From Streptomyces rapamycinicus NRRL 5491 (GTDB lineage Bacteria; Actinomycetota; Actinomycetes; Streptomycetales; Streptomycetaceae): DNA of 64,000 bases. The position numbers were made by a program, and so were the translations under genes. The notes under the pieces were generated by a model, which was not told the origin of the DNA, did not search any database, and saw nothing but the letters and a program-made list of their open reading frames with translations. The stretch is from the NCBI RefSeq assembly GCF_024298965.1, contig NZ_CP085193.1, positions 8,618,001 through 8,682,000 on the forward strand. The letters run 5' to 3'. Below are positions 53,379 to 63,773 of this stretch, in pieces (positions within the stretch are counted from its first letter, which is position 1; each line of letters opens with the position of its first letter).

Positions 53379-55363
53379 GCGCGCCCCAGGACCCCCGCCG
53401 CCGCGGGGTGCCCGGCCCGGCCGGACCCCGCGGCGACCGCCGCCCGCGCCAGGACCCGGGGCGGCGCCCCGATGAGCGCCGCCGCCAGGGCGGACCGTCC
53501 GGCCGCCCGGCCCCGCGCCCCCGCCCCGGCGCTCCCCAGCAGCTGCGACTGGGCAGCCCGCGCCCCCGGCTGCGGCTGATCAGCCTCGGCCTCACCCTCG
53601 TCATGCTGGCCTTCGTCGTACGGCTGCTCCAGGTGCAGGCCGTCGACGCCAGCGCCTACGCGGCCAAGGCCAACGTCAACCGCTACATCCCGGTGAAGCT
53701 GTCCGCCGAGCGCGGCTCCATCACCGACCGCAACGGTGTCGACCTGGCGACCACGGTGGACGCCTACGACATCACCGCCGCCCCCGACCTCCTCACGCCC
53801 AAGACGGCCAAGTCCCACGACGCGCCCCGCCAGGCCGCGGCCCTGCTCGCACCGATCCTCGGCAAGGACGAGGCGGACCTGGAGCAGAAGCTCACCGACA
53901 ACCCCAGGTCGCAGTACGTCGTGCTCGCCCGGCAGCAGTCCCCGCAGGTCTGGAACCAGATCAAGGACCTGAAGAGCGCCCTGGACGACGCGGCGGCCAA
54001 GGGCAAGGGCACCAACGTCCTGGCCGGGGTCAACCGCGAGGCGCACAGCAAGCGGGTCTATCCGAACGGGGACCTCGCCGCCGGGATACTGGGATTCGTG
54101 GGCGCCGACGGACGCGGCTCCGCCGGGCTCGAGCAGCAGCTCAACAGGAAGCTCGCGGGCAAGGACGGCAAGCGCGTCTACGCCCAGTCCGGCGGCCACC
54201 AGGTGCCCACCGGTGACGTCAGGGAGCAGCCCGCGGTCCCCGGCAGCGACTACGAGCTGACCATCGACCGGGACATCCAGTGGGCCGCCCAGAGCGCCAT
54301 CGCCGACCAGGTGCGCAAGTCCGGGGCCGACCGCGGCTACGTCATCGTCCAGGACACCCGCACCGGGCAGCTGCTGGCCATGGCCAACGCCCCCGGCTTC
54401 GACCCCAACGACATCACCACCACGGACGCCGACGCCCTGGGCAACGCCGCGGTCACCGACGCCTACGAGCCCGGCAGCGTCAGCAAGCTGATGTCCATGG
54501 CCGCCGTCCTCCAGGAGGGCGTGGCGCGCTGGGACACGCATGTGGTGGTCCCCAACCGGCTGCCCCGCGCGGACCGGGCCTTCGCCGACGACATCGACCA
54601 TTCGACCTGGTACCTCACGCTCAACGGCGTGCTCGCCAAGTCGAGCAACATCGGCACGATCCTCGCCACCGAGCAGCTGGCCAAGACCAAGCGGCAGAAG
54701 AACCAGATCCTCTACTCCTACCTGCGCAAGTTCGGGATCGGCCAGCCCACCGGGCTCGGCTTCCCCGGCGAGACCCCGGGCATCCTGGCCAAGCCGCAGG
54801 ACTGGAGCACCTCGCAGCAGTACACCATCCCCTTCGGCCAGGGGCTTTCGCTCAATGCCATCCAGGCGGCCTCGGTGTACTCCACCATCGCCAACGGGGG
54901 CGAGCGCATCGCGCCCACCCTCGTCCGCGGCGCCAGGGGGCCCGGTGGCGACTTCACCGCCGCGCCCGCCCCCAAGAAGACCCGTGTCGTCAGTAAGAAG
55001 ACCGCGAAGACGCTCGCCGAGATGCTGGAGTCGGTCGTCGACGATCAGCAGGGCACCGGTGCCAAGGCGAAGATCCCGGGCTATCTTGTCGCGGGCAAGA
55101 CCGGCACCTCCAACCGGGTGGACCCCAAAACCGGCCGCTACCGCGGCTACACCGCGTCCTTCGCCGGCTTCGCCCCGGCCGACAAACCTCGGCTGACGGT
55201 CTACTGTGCCGTTCAGAACCCGACCAAGGGCAGCTACTTCGGCGGTCAGGTCTGCGGACCGGTCTACAAGAAGGTCATGGAGTTCGGCCTCAAGGCCCTG
55301 CAGGTCCCGCCCTCCGGGAAGCAGCCCAAACGGCTCCCGGTGAGCTACAACCCGGGCCAGTGA
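53375..55363 (+). CDS. ftsI: Septal penicillin-binding protein (FtsI/PBP3, transpeptidase)
   Basis: Crosslinks septal peptidoglycan. The 662-residue class B PBP has an Arg/Pro-rich cytoplasmic tail (about 65 residues), one membrane helix ('LISLGLTLVMLAFVVRLL'), the pedestal 'ERGSITDRNGVDLATT', and the transpeptidase domain with nucleophile Ser368 in 'PGSVSK' (Lys371), 'SSN' near residue 426 and 'KTGT' from Lys575. GTG is the only start in frame; its own ribosome site is weak, and it is the end of an 18-bp array. Order in the cluster is normal. Confidence 0.96.
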   Translation: MSAPQDPRRRGVPGPAGPRGDRRPRQDPGRRPDERRRQGGPSGRPAPRPRPGAPQQLRLGSPRPRLRLISLGLTLVMLAFVVRLLQVQAVDASAYAAKANVNRYIPVKLSAERGSITDRNGVDLATTVDAYDITAAPDLLTPKTAKSHDAPRQAAALLAPILGKDEADLEQKLTDNPRSQYVVLARQQSPQVWNQIKDLKSALDDAAAKGKGTNVLAGVNREAHSKRVYPNGDLAAGILGFVGADGRGSAGLEQQLNRKLAGKDGKRVYAQSGGHQVPTGDVREQPAVPGSDYELTIDRDIQWAAQSAIADQVRKSGADRGYVIVQDTRTGQLLAMANAPGFDPNDITTTDADALGNAAVTDAYEPGSVSKLMSMAAVLQEGVARWDTHVVVPNRLPRADRAFADDIDHSTWYLTLNGVLAKSSNIGTILATEQLAKTKRQKNQILYSYLRKFGIGQPTGLGFPGETPGILAKPQDWSTSQQYTIPFGQGLSLNAIQAASVYSTIANGGERIAPTLVRGARGPGGDFTAAPAPKKTRVVSKKTAKTLAEMLESVVDDQQGTGAKAKIPGYLVAGKTGTSNRVDPKTGRYRGYTASFAGFAPADKPRLTVYCAVQNPTKGSYFGGQVCGPVYKKVMEFGLKALQVPPSGKQPKRLPVSYNPGQ

Positions 55364-55522
55364 GCGGGCCCAGCAGTGATGACGATCACGCCGGACCCCG
55401 GGAACCACGGTCCGGTACGGCCCCGCACCGCCGCCTCATTTCGCGGGGGAGCGGGTGTCCCGGGTACGCTCACCGCCGTGCCCCACGCTGATCAGTCCCA
55501 AACCCCTCAGAAGGACGTTTCT

Positions 55523-57136
55523 GTGGAATACCCGGGAGCGCCCCGTCCTCTCCAGGTCCGCCCGATCCCGCTGGCGGAGCTGGCGGATCAGCTGGGCGTC
55601 GAAGCCCCCGAAGCCTCGGAAGGGGCCGCGGTCACCGGGATCACCCATGACTCGCGGGCCGTACGCCCCGGCGATGTGTACGCCGCGCTGGCCGGTGCCC
55701 GCCTCCACGGCGCGGACTTCGCCGCCCAGGCCGCCGACCTCGGCGCGGTCGCGGTGCTGACCGACCCGGCCGGCGCCGAGCGCGCCGCCGCCACCGGGCT
55801 GCCGGTCCTCGCGGTGGACAACCCGCGCGGCCGGATGGGCGCGCTGGCCGCCACGATCTACGGCGAGCCGGGTCACGACCTGCTCCAGATCGGCATCACC
55901 GGCACCTCCGGCAAGACCACGACCGCGTATCTCATCGAGGGCGGCCTCAAGGCCGCCGCGAAGCACGACGGCGGCCTTACGGGTCTCATCGGCACCGTGG
56001 AGATGCGGATCGGCGACGAGCGCATCAAGTCCGAGCGCACCACCCCCGAGGCCACCGACCTCCAGGCCCTGTTCGCGGTGATGCGGGAGCGCGAGGTCCG
56101 CTCGGTCGTCATGGAGGTCTCCAGCCACGCCCTGGTCCTCGGCCGCGTCGACGGCTGCGTCTTCGACGTCGCGGTCTTCAACAACCTCAGCCCGGAGCAC
56201 ATGGAGTTCCACTCCGGTATGGAGGACTACTTCCAGGCCAAGGCCCAGCTGTTCACCAAGGCCCGCAGCCGTCTCGGAGTGATCAACTACGACGACGAGT
56301 ACGGCCGCCGCCTGATCGAGCAGTCCGAGGTGCCCGTCACCACCTTCTCCGCCGAGGGCCACCCCGACGCCCACTGGCGCGCCGCGGACGTCGAGGTGGG
56401 CCCGCTCGGCTCGACCTTCACCGCCGTCGGCCCGAACGGTGAGTCCGTACGGGCCGCCGCGCCCCTCCCCGGACCCTTCAACGTGGCCAACGCGCTCGCC
56501 GCCGTAGTCGCGCTCGCCGTCGCCGGGATCGACCCGCAGACGGCCGCCGACGGCGTCGCCGCCGTCCCCGGCGTACCGGGCCGGCTGGAGCGGGTCGACG
56601 TGGGCCAGCCCTATCTCGCGGTCGTCGACTACGCCCACAAGACCGACGCCGTGGAGTCGGTGCTGCGTGCCCTCCGTAAGGTGACCGACGGCAGGCTGCA
56701 CGCCGTCCTCGGCTGCGGCGGGGACCGCGACCGGCTCAAGCGCGGCCCCATGGGCGCCGCGGTGGCCCGGTACTCCGACACGGCCGTCCTCACCTCCGAC
56801 AACCCCCGCTCCGAGGACCCGCTCGCGATCCTCGCCGCCATGCTGGCGGGCGCCGCCGAGGTGCCCGCGCACGAGCGCGGTGATGTGCTGGTCGAGGAGG
56901 ACCGGGCCAACGCCATCGCGGCCGCCGTCGCCCGCGCCGAGCCGGGTGACACCGTCATCGTGGCGGGCAAGGGCCACGAGCTGGGCCAGGACATCGCGGG
57001 CGTCATCCGGGCCTTCGACGACCGCCAGGTACTCCGCGAAGCCATCGAGCTCAGTGAGCGAGCCCACGGGCGCGATGCCACGCGCCCGGAGGCGAGCCCA
57101 CAGCACCGGGACAAACACCTAGACGACCAGGGATGA
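55523..57136 (+). CDS. murE: UDP-MurNAc-tripeptide synthetase (diaminopimelate-adding)
   Basis: Adds diaminopimelate (LL form in Streptomyces) to UDP-MurNAc-L-Ala-D-Glu. About 537 residues. The N-terminal UDP-binding domain has 'VTGITHDSRAVRPGDVYAAL', the ATP site is 'GITGTSGKTTTAYL', and the C-terminal domain has 'TSDNPRSEDPLAI'; DNPR is the mark of diaminopimelate-adding MurE. GTG chosen because AGAAGGA lies 8 bases upstream. A GTG 15 codons earlier has a TACGCT -10 box 7 bases before it (leaderless alternative), and the frame stays open to an ATG at 55376, the longest reading. Confidence 0.95.
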   Translation: MEYPGAPRPLQVRPIPLAELADQLGVEAPEASEGAAVTGITHDSRAVRPGDVYAALAGARLHGADFAAQAADLGAVAVLTDPAGAERAAATGLPVLAVDNPRGRMGALAATIYGEPGHDLLQIGITGTSGKTTTAYLIEGGLKAAAKHDGGLTGLIGTVEMRIGDERIKSERTTPEATDLQALFAVMREREVRSVVMEVSSHALVLGRVDGCVFDVAVFNNLSPEHMEFHSGMEDYFQAKAQLFTKARSRLGVINYDDEYGRRLIEQSEVPVTTFSAEGHPDAHWRAADVEVGPLGSTFTAVGPNGESVRAAAPLPGPFNVANALAAVVALAVAGIDPQTAADGVAAVPGVPGRLERVDVGQPYLAVVDYAHKTDAVESVLRALRKVTDGRLHAVLGCGGDRDRLKRGPMGAAVARYSDTAVLTSDNPRSEDPLAILAAMLAGAAEVPAHERGDVLVEEDRANAIAAAVARAEPGDTVIVAGKGHELGQDIAGVIRAFDDRQVLREAIELSERAHGRDATRPEASPQHRDKHLDDQG

Positions 57137-57198
57137 CAGACCGCCATGCGCGCACCAGCCCTCTCCAGGCAGCTCTCCCACACGGCCGGAGGTGATCA

Positions 57199-58629
57199 GT
57201 GATCGCACTGTCCCTCACCGAGATCGCCGACCTAGTCGGTGGACAGCCGCACGACATACCGGACCCGGACCTGAAGGTCACGGGCCCTGTCGTGATCGAC
57301 TCCCGTGAGGTGCGGCCCGGCAGCCTCTTCGCCGCGCTCCCCGGGGAGCGCGTGGACGGCCACGACTTCGCCAGGGGCGCGGTCGAGGCGGGCGCCGCGG
57401 CGGTCCTGGCCGCCCGCCCCGTCGGCACTCCGGACGCCCCCGTACCGGCGATCGTCGTCCCCGACGTCATCGCCGCCATGGGAGCGCTCGCGCGCGCCGT
57501 CGTGGAGCGCCTGGGCACCACCGTGGTCGCCCTCACCGGCTCCGCGGGCAAGACGAGCACCAAGGACCTCATCGCCCAACTGCTCCAGCGCCGCGGCCCC
57601 ACCGTATGGACGCCGGGCAACTTCAACAACGAAATCGGGCTGCCTGTGGCCGCGCTCAGCGCCGACGAGGCCACCCAGCACCTGGTGCTGGAAATGGGCG
57701 CCCGCGGTAAGGGCCACATCCGGTACCTGGCCACTCTCACCCCGCCCCGTATCGGACTCGTGCTCAACGTCGGCACCGCCCATATCGGGGAGTTCGGCGG
57801 CCGGGAGCAGATCGCCGAGGCCAAGGGCGAGCTCGTGGAGTCCCTGCCGTCCGCCGTGGAGGGCGGGGTGGCGGTGCTCAACGCCGACGATCCCTTCGTG
57901 CGCGCCATGGCGTCGCGCACCAAGGCCCGCACCGTTCTGTTCGGCGAGGCCGAGGACGCCGATGTGCGTGCCGGGAATGTCCGGCTCGCCGATGGCGGCC
58001 GTCCCGCCTTCACGCTTCACACCCCTACCGGGTGCAGCGAAGTGACCATGCGCCTGTACGGTGAGCACCACGTGTCGAACGCGCTCGCCGCGGCCGCCGT
58101 CGCCCATGAGTTGGGCATGTCCGTCGACGAGATCGCCGTGGCGCTCTCCGAGGCGGGGCAGCTCTCCCGCTGGCGGATGGAGGTCACCGAGCGCTCGGAC
58201 GGCGTGACGGTCGTCAACGACGCCTACAACGCGAACCCCGAGTCCATGCGAGCAGCGCTGCGCGCGCTGGTCGCCATGGGCGCTGCCACACCGGGGCGTC
58301 GCACGTGGGCGGTGCTCGGCCCGATGGCCGAGCTGGGCGAGGAGTCACTGGCCGAGCACGACGCGGTCGGGCGGCTGGCCGTCCGGCTCAACGTCAGCAA
58401 GCTCGTGGCGGTCGGCGGCCAGGAGGCCGCCTGGCTGGACATGGGCGCCAAGAACGAGGGTTCGTGGGGTGAGGAGTCGGTGCACGTGTCCGACGTGCGG
58501 GCAGCGGTCGATCTGCTGCGCAGCGAGCTGCGACCGGGGGACGTCGTGTTGGTGAAGGCATCCAGGTCGGTGGGGCTGGAGCAGGTCGCGCAGGCGTTGC
58601 TCGAGGGCGAGGGTGAGGGCATCCACTAA
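57199..58629 (+). CDS. murF: UDP-MurNAc-pentapeptide synthetase
   Basis: Adds D-Ala-D-Ala to complete the UDP-MurNAc-pentapeptide. The 476-residue Mur ligase has the N-terminal '[17 protein letters not shown]', ATP site '[14 protein letters not shown]', '[10 protein letters not shown]' and '[13 protein letters not shown]'. GGAGGTGATC stands directly before the GTG. Ends one base into mraY (TAATG). Confidence 0.97.
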   Translation: MIALSLTEIADLVGGQPHDIPDPDLKVTGPVVIDSREVRPGSLFAALPGERVDGHDFARGAVEAGAAAVLAARPVGTPDAPVPAIVVPDVIAAMGALARAVVERLGTTVVALTGSAGKTSTKDLIAQLLQRRGPTVWTPGNFNNEIGLPVAALSADEATQHLVLEMGARGKGHIRYLATLTPPRIGLVLNVGTAHIGEFGGREQIAEAKGELVESLPSAVEGGVAVLNADDPFVRAMASRTKARTVLFGEAEDADVRAGNVRLADGGRPAFTLHTPTGCSEVTMRLYGEHHVSNALAAAAVAHELGMSVDEIAVALSEAGQLSRWRMEVTERSDGVTVVNDAYNANPESMRAALRALVAMGAATPGRRTWAVLGPMAELGEESLAEHDAVGRLAVRLNVSKLVAVGGQEAAWLDMGAKNEGSWGEESVHVSDVRAAVDLLRSELRPGDVVLVKASRSVGLEQVAQALLEGEGEGIH

Positions 58630-59705
58630 TGGGTGGCATGAGGCAGATCCTCTTCTCGGGAGCCATCGGGCTCTTTCTGACCCTGATCGGCACCCCGCTG
58701 CTGATCAAGCTGCTGGCGCGCAAGGGCTACGGCCAGTTCATCCGGGACGACGGCCCGCGCACCCACGGCAGCAAGCAGGGCACGCCCACGATGGGCGGAA
58801 TCTCCTTCATCCTGGCCACGCTGATCGCCTACGCCCTGGCGAAGGTGATCACGGGCAGCCAGCCGACCTTCTCGGGCGTGCTGGTGCTCTTCCTGTTCGC
58901 GGGCATGGGCTTGGTCGGCTTCCTCGACGACTACATCAAGATCGTCAAGCAGCGCAGCCTGGGCCTGCGGGCCAAGGCCAAGATGGCCGGTCAGCTGATC
59001 GTCGGTATCGCCTTCGCGATCCTCGCACTGAACTTCGCCGACGCGCGCCAGCAGACCCCCGCCTCCGACCGGCTCTCCTTCGTCCAGGACTTCGGCTGGT
59101 CCTTCGGCCCGGTGATCTTCGCGATCTGGGCGCTGTTCATGATCCTGGCGATGTCGAACGGCGTGAACCTCACCGACGGTCTCGACGGTCTGGCCACCGG
59201 CGCCTCCGTGATGGTCTTCGGCGCCTACACCTTCATCGGCGTCTGGCAGTACCAGGAGTCCTGCGCCAACGCGGAGACCCTCACCAACCCGGCGTCCTGC
59301 TTCGAGGTCCGCGACCCGCTCGACCTGGCCGTCGTCGCCTCCGCCCTGATGGGCGCGTGCTTCGGCTTCCTGTGGTGGAACACCTCGCCCGCCAAGATCT
59401 TCATGGGTGACACCGGTTCGCTCGCGCTCGGTGGCGCGCTCGCCGGCCTCGCCATCTGCTCCCGTACGGAGCTGCTGCTGGCCCTCCTCGGCGGTCTGTT
59501 CGTCCTGATCACCATGTCCGTGGTCATCCAGGTCGGCTCCTTCCGGACGACCGGGCGACGGGTCTTCCGGATGGCACCGCTCCAGCACCACTTCGAACTC
59601 AAGGGGTGGAGCGAAGTCCTTGTGGTGGTCCGGTTCTGGATCATCCAGGGCATGTGCGTGATCGTCGGTCTCGGCCTCTTCTACGCGGGGTGGCGGGCCT
59701 CGTGA
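58629..59705 (+). CDS. mraY: Phospho-MurNAc-pentapeptide translocase
   Basis: Makes lipid I by moving phospho-MurNAc-pentapeptide to undecaprenyl phosphate in the membrane. The 358-residue protein has about ten helices. Conserved Asp motifs are present: 'GFLDDYIKI', '[16 protein letters not shown]' and '[14 protein letters not shown]', plus '[11 protein letters not shown]' near the end. ATG overlaps the murF stop by one base; another ATG three codons later is possible. Stop overlaps murD (GTGA). Confidence 0.97.
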   Translation: MGGMRQILFSGAIGLFLTLIGTPLLIKLLARKGYGQFIRDDGPRTHGSKQGTPTMGGISFILATLIAYALAKVITGSQPTFSGVLVLFLFAGMGLVGFLDDYIKIVKQRSLGLRAKAKMAGQLIVGIAFAILALNFADARQQTPASDRLSFVQDFGWSFGPVIFAIWALFMILAMSNGVNLTDGLDGLATGASVMVFGAYTFIGVWQYQESCANAETLTNPASCFEVRDPLDLAVVASALMGACFGFLWWNTSPAKIFMGDTGSLALGGALAGLAICSRTELLLALLGGLFVLITMSVVIQVGSFRTTGRRVFRMAPLQHHFELKGWSEVLVVVRFWIIQGMCVIVGLGLFYAGWRAS

Positions 59706-61153
59706 CGCCGGGCGCCGCCTCCCCCGACGTGGCCGACCTCGCCGGACGGCAGGTCACCGTCGCCGGACTCGGCGTCTCCGGGCTCCCCGCAGCGCGTGCG
59801 CTGCGGGGCCTCGGGGCCTCGGTGACCGTGGTCAACGGCAGCGACGGCGAACCGCAGCGCGCCCAGGCGGCCGAGCTGGAGCCACTGGGCATCACGGTCC
59901 GCCTCGGCGACGGGGCGACGCTTCCCGACGGCACCGAGCTGATCGTGACCACCCCCGGCTGGAAGCCCACCAGCCCGCTCTTCCTGGCCGCCGCCGAGGC
60001 GGGCGTGCCCATCTGGGGCGATGTGGAGCTGGCGTGGCGGCTGCGCGGTGAGGACGCCCCGCCCTGGCTCGCGGTCACCGGTACCAACGGCAAGACGACC
60101 ACCGTAAGGATGCTGGCGGCCATCCTGGAGGCGGCCGGGCTGCGCACCGCAGCCGTCGGCAACATCGGCGTCTCGCTCCTGGACATCGTGCTGGGCGACG
60201 AGCCGTACGACGTACTGGCCGTCGAGCTCTCCAGCTACCAGCTGCACTGGGCGCCCTCGCTGCGCGCCCACTCCGGGGCGGTGCTCAACCTCGCCCCCGA
60301 CCACCTCGACTGGCACGGCTCCATGGCGGCCTACGCGGCCGACAAGGGCCGGATCTACGAGGGCAACCAGGTGGCCTGTGTCTACAACGTGGCCGACCCG
60401 GCCACCGAGGACCTGGTGCGCGCGGCCGACGTCGAGGAGGGCTGCCGGGCGATCGGCTTCACTCTCGGCACCCCGGGCCCCTCCCAGCTCGGCGTCGTGG
60501 AGGACATCCTCGTCGACCGGGCCTTCGTGACGGACCGGCAGAAGCAGGCGCAGGAGCTCGCCGAGGTCTCCGATGTGAACCCGCCGGCCCCGCACAACAT
60601 CGCCAACGCCCTCGCGGCGGCCGCCCTGGCCCGCGCCTACGGCGTCCCGCCGACGGCCGTACGGGACGGCCTGCGCGCCTTCCGGCCCGATCCGCACCGG
60701 GTGGAGCACGTGGCGGACGTCGGCGGCGTGGCCTACGTCGACGACTCCAAGGCGACCAACACCCATGCCGCGGAGGCGTCGTTGGGCGCCTATGAGCACA
60801 TCGTGTGGATCGCGGGCGGCCTCGCCAAGGGGGCCACCTTCGACGAACTCGTCCTCACGGCGGCCAAGCGGCTGCGCGGCGTGGTGCTGATCGGCGCCGA
60901 CCGCGCCCTGATCCGGGAAGCGCTCGCGCGACACGCAGCAGATGTCCCGGTCGTGGACCTCGACCGGACCGACACTGGGGCGATGGCTGCGGCTGTGCGC
61001 GAAGCGGCGCGGCTCGCCCGGCCGGGCGATACCGTCCTGATGGCCCCGGCCTGTGCCTCGATGGACATGTTCACCAACTACAACAAGCGGGGCGACGCCT
61101 TCGCCGCGGCGGTTCATGACCTGGCCTCCGGCCGGGTCCCGGACGATCAGTAG
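59702..61153 (+). CDS. murD: UDP-MurNAc-L-alanine:D-glutamate ligase
   Basis: Adds D-Glu to UDP-MurNAc-L-Ala. The 483-residue Mur ligase has '[17 protein letters not shown]' at the N-terminus, the ATP site '[14 protein letters not shown]', '[10 protein letters not shown]', '[12 protein letters not shown]' and '[13 protein letters not shown]'. GTG chosen from the four-base overlap with mraY and the family N-terminus; GGGGTGG lies upstream. Confidence 0.97.
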   Translation: MTPGAASPDVADLAGRQVTVAGLGVSGLPAARALRGLGASVTVVNGSDGEPQRAQAAELEPLGITVRLGDGATLPDGTELIVTTPGWKPTSPLFLAAAEAGVPIWGDVELAWRLRGEDAPPWLAVTGTNGKTTTVRMLAAILEAAGLRTAAVGNIGVSLLDIVLGDEPYDVLAVELSSYQLHWAPSLRAHSGAVLNLAPDHLDWHGSMAAYAADKGRIYEGNQVACVYNVADPATEDLVRAADVEEGCRAIGFTLGTPGPSQLGVVEDILVDRAFVTDRQKQAQELAEVSDVNPPAPHNIANALAAAALARAYGVPPTAVRDGLRAFRPDPHRVEHVADVGGVAYVDDSKATNTHAAEASLGAYEHIVWIAGGLAKGATFDELVLTAAKRLRGVVLIGADRALIREALARHAADVPVVDLDRTDTGAMAAAVREAARLARPGDTVLMAPACASMDMFTNYNKRGDAFAAAVHDLASGRVPDDQ

Positions 61154-61207
61154 CCCGCCGGTCCCCCGCGAGGACCGCCCGCGCGGGGAAACCGGAGGGG
61201 ATACGAC

Positions 61208-62659
61208 ATGACGCCCGACCAGCCCGCCGCCCCCCGCTCCCGGACGGCCCGCCCCGGCACCGGCCGCCCGGTGCCGCGCTCGGGCGGCGCCCCGCGGCTG
61301 CGGGAGGCCGTACGGGGCAAGGGCCGGGCGGCGTCACCGGCCCGTCCGCGCGGCACGGCGGGCGCCTCCCGGCCTCCGCGCCGCCCGCCGAGGGTGAGCG
61401 TCCCCGAAGCCCTGCGCGGGCTTCAGCAGCGTCTCAGGCGGGCCTGGGACCGGCCGCTGACCGCGTACTACCTGCTGCTCGGCGGCTCGCTGCTGATCCT
61501 GGTGCTCGGGCTGGTGATGGTCTACTCCGCCTCCCAGATCAAGGCGCTGCAGTCCGGGCTCTCACCGTCGTACTTCTTCCGCAAACAGCTCTTCGCCGCC
61601 GCGCTCGGCGGCGGGCTGATGCTGCTCGCCGTGCGGATGCCCATCAAACTGCACCGCGCCTTCGCCTACCCGCTGCTCGCGGTCTCGGTCTTCCTGATGT
61701 GTCTTGTGCAGGTCCCGGGCATGGGCATCGCGGTCAACGGCAACCAGAACTGGATCTCCTTCGGCGGCCCGTTCCTGCTCCAGCCCAGTGAGTTCGGCAA
61801 GCTCGCGCTGGTCCTGTGGGGCGCCGATCTTCTCGCCCGCAAACAGGACAAGCGGCTGCTGGCCCAGTGGAAGCACCTGCTGGTCCCGCTGGTGCCCGCG
61901 ACCGGCATGCTGCTCGGCCTGATCATGCTGGGCGGGGACATGGGTACCGCGATCATTCTCACGGCGATCCTTTTCGGCCTGCTGTGGCTGGCCGGCGCCC
62001 CCACCCGGCTCTTCGTGGGCGTCCTCGCCTTCGCCGGGGTCATCGGCATGCTGCTCATCAAGACCAGCGCCAACCGGATGTCCCGGCTCGCCTGCATCGG
62101 CGCCACCGAGCCCGGTGCGCACGATCAGTGCTGGCAGGCGGTGCACGGGATCTACGCGCTCGCCAACGGCGGATGGTTCGGCTCAGGACTCGGGGCAAGT
62201 ATGGAGAAATGGGGCGAACTGCCCGAACCGCATACCGACTTCATCTTCGCCATTACCGGGGAGGAACTCGGTCTGGCGGGGACGCTGTCGGTTCTCGTTC
62301 TCTTCGCGGCTCTAGGCTATGCGGGTATCCGCGTGGCCGGACGCACGGAGGACCCCTTCGTGAGGTACGCCGCGGGAGGCGTGACCACCTGGATCACGGC
62401 CCAGGCCGTGGTCAACATCGGTGCGGTGCTGGGTCTGCTGCCGATCGCCGGTGTTCCGCTCCCGCTGTTCTCCTACGGAGGGTCCGCCCTGCTGCCGACC
62501 ATGTTCGCCGTAGGCCTGCTGATCGCCTTCGCACGGGCAGAGCCCGGTGCGCGGGCGGCGCTGGCCATGCGGCAGCCTGCTTTGCGGAAGAAGCTGGCTC
62601 GGGTGAGACGGAAGACGATGCGACGGCCCGTCAAGAGGCGGCCGTCCGGAGAGCGGTGA
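61208..62659 (+). CDS. ftsW: Septal peptidoglycan polymerase of the SEDS family
   Basis: Lipid II polymerase that works with FtsI at the septum. The 483-residue protein starts with ~80 basic, disordered residues, then has about ten helices. SEDS motifs: 'GNQNWISFGGPFLLQPSEFG' and 'PEPHTDFIFAITGEELGL', 'GVPLPLFSYGGSAL'. The catalytic Asp of the family is expected in the long extracellular loop. The C-terminus is a basic tail. GGAGGGG lies 8-9 bases before the ATG. Position after murD marks FtsW rather than RodA. Confidence 0.96.
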   Translation: MTPDQPAAPRSRTARPGTGRPVPRSGGAPRLREAVRGKGRAASPARPRGTAGASRPPRRPPRVSVPEALRGLQQRLRRAWDRPLTAYYLLLGGSLLILVLGLVMVYSASQIKALQSGLSPSYFFRKQLFAAALGGGLMLLAVRMPIKLHRAFAYPLLAVSVFLMCLVQVPGMGIAVNGNQNWISFGGPFLLQPSEFGKLALVLWGADLLARKQDKRLLAQWKHLLVPLVPATGMLLGLIMLGGDMGTAIILTAILFGLLWLAGAPTRLFVGVLAFAGVIGMLLIKTSANRMSRLACIGATEPGAHDQCWQAVHGIYALANGGWFGSGLGASMEKWGELPEPHTDFIFAITGEELGLAGTLSVLVLFAALGYAGIRVAGRTEDPFVRYAAGGVTTWITAQAVVNIGAVLGLLPIAGVPLPLFSYGGSALLPTMFAVGLLIAFARAEPGARAALAMRQPALRKKLARVRRKTMRRPVKRRPSGER

Positions 62660-62665
62660 ATTTCG

Positions 62666-63760
62666 GTGCATGTCGTACTCGCCGGTGGGGGGACCGCCGG
62701 CCACATCGAGCCCGCGCTCGCCCTCGCGGACGCCCTGCGCAGGCAGGACCCGACCGTGGGGATCACGGCGCTCGGCACGGAGCGCGGGCTCGAGACCCGG
62801 CTCGTACCGGAGCGCGGCTATGAGCTCGGGCTCATCCCGGCCGTACCGCTGCCGCGCAAGCCCACCCCCGAACTGATCACCGTCCCCGGGCGGCTGCGCG
62901 GCACCATCAAGGCCGCCGAGCAGATCCTGGAGCGCACCAAGGCCGACTGCGTCGTCGGCTTCGGCGGCTATGTGGCCCTGCCCGGATACCTGGCGGCCAA
63001 GCGGCTCGGCGTGCCGATCGTCGTCCACGAGGCCAACGCCCGCCCCGGCCTCGCCAACAAGATCGGCTCCCGTTACGCCCACTTCGTGGCGGTCTCCACC
63101 CCGGACAGCAAGCTCCGCAACTCCCGCTATGTGGGCATTCCGCTGCGCCGCTCCATCGCCACCCTCGACCGGGCCGCGGTCCGGCCCGAGGCCCGCGCGG
63201 CCTTCGGGCTCGACCAGAACCTGCCGACGCTGCTGGTCTCCGGCGGCTCGCAGGGCGCGCGGCGGCTGAACGAGGTGGTCCAGACGGTGGCGCCGTTCCT
63301 CCAGCGCGCCGGGATCCAGGTGCTGCACGCGGTCGGCCCGAAAAACGAAATGCCGCATGTTGACAACATGCCCGGAATGCCGCCCTATATCCCGGTACCG
63401 TATGTGGACCGGATGGACCTCGCGTACGCCGCGGCCGACATGATGCTCTGCCGTGCGGGCGCGATGACCGTCGCCGAACTGTCCGCCGTCGGGCTCCCCG
63501 CCGCCTACGTCCCGCTGCCGATCGGCAATGGCGAGCAGCGGCTCAACGCCCAGCCGGTGGTCAAGGCGGGCGGCGGGCTGCTGGTCGACGACGCCGAGCT
63601 GAGCCCCGAGTGGGTGCAGAGCAATGTGCTGCCGGTGCTCGGCGACCCGCACCGGCTGTACGAGATGTCCCGGCGCGCCGCCGAGTTCGGCCGCAGGGAC
63701 GCCGACGAGCTGCTGGTCGGCATGGTGTACGAGGCGATCAGCGCACGCCGCCGGGCGTGA
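62666..63760 (+). CDS. murG: UDP-GlcNAc:lipid I N-acetylglucosaminyltransferase
   Basis: Converts lipid I to lipid II on the inner membrane face. The 364-residue GT-B enzyme has the G-loop 'LAGGGTAGHIEPALALA', 'VGFGGYVALPG', 'VHEANARPGLANK' and 'LVSGGSQGARRLNEVV', and the UDP-GlcNAc site 'CRAGAMTVAELSAVGLPA'. GTG start, 6 bases after ftsW, with only a weak ribosome site; coupling with ftsW is likely. Confidence 0.97.
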   Translation: MHVVLAGGGTAGHIEPALALADALRRQDPTVGITALGTERGLETRLVPERGYELGLIPAVPLPRKPTPELITVPGRLRGTIKAAEQILERTKADCVVGFGGYVALPGYLAAKRLGVPIVVHEANARPGLANKIGSRYAHFVAVSTPDSKLRNSRYVGIPLRRSIATLDRAAVRPEARAAFGLDQNLPTLLVSGGSQGARRLNEVVQTVAPFLQRAGIQVLHAVGPKNEMPHVDNMPGMPPYIPVPYVDRMDLAYAAADMMLCRAGAMTVAELSAVGLPAAYVPLPIGNGEQRLNAQPVVKAGGGLLVDDAELSPEWVQSNVLPVLGDPHRLYEMSRRAAEFGRRDADELLVGMVYEAISARRRA

Positions 63761-63773
63761 GGAGGCAGGGAGC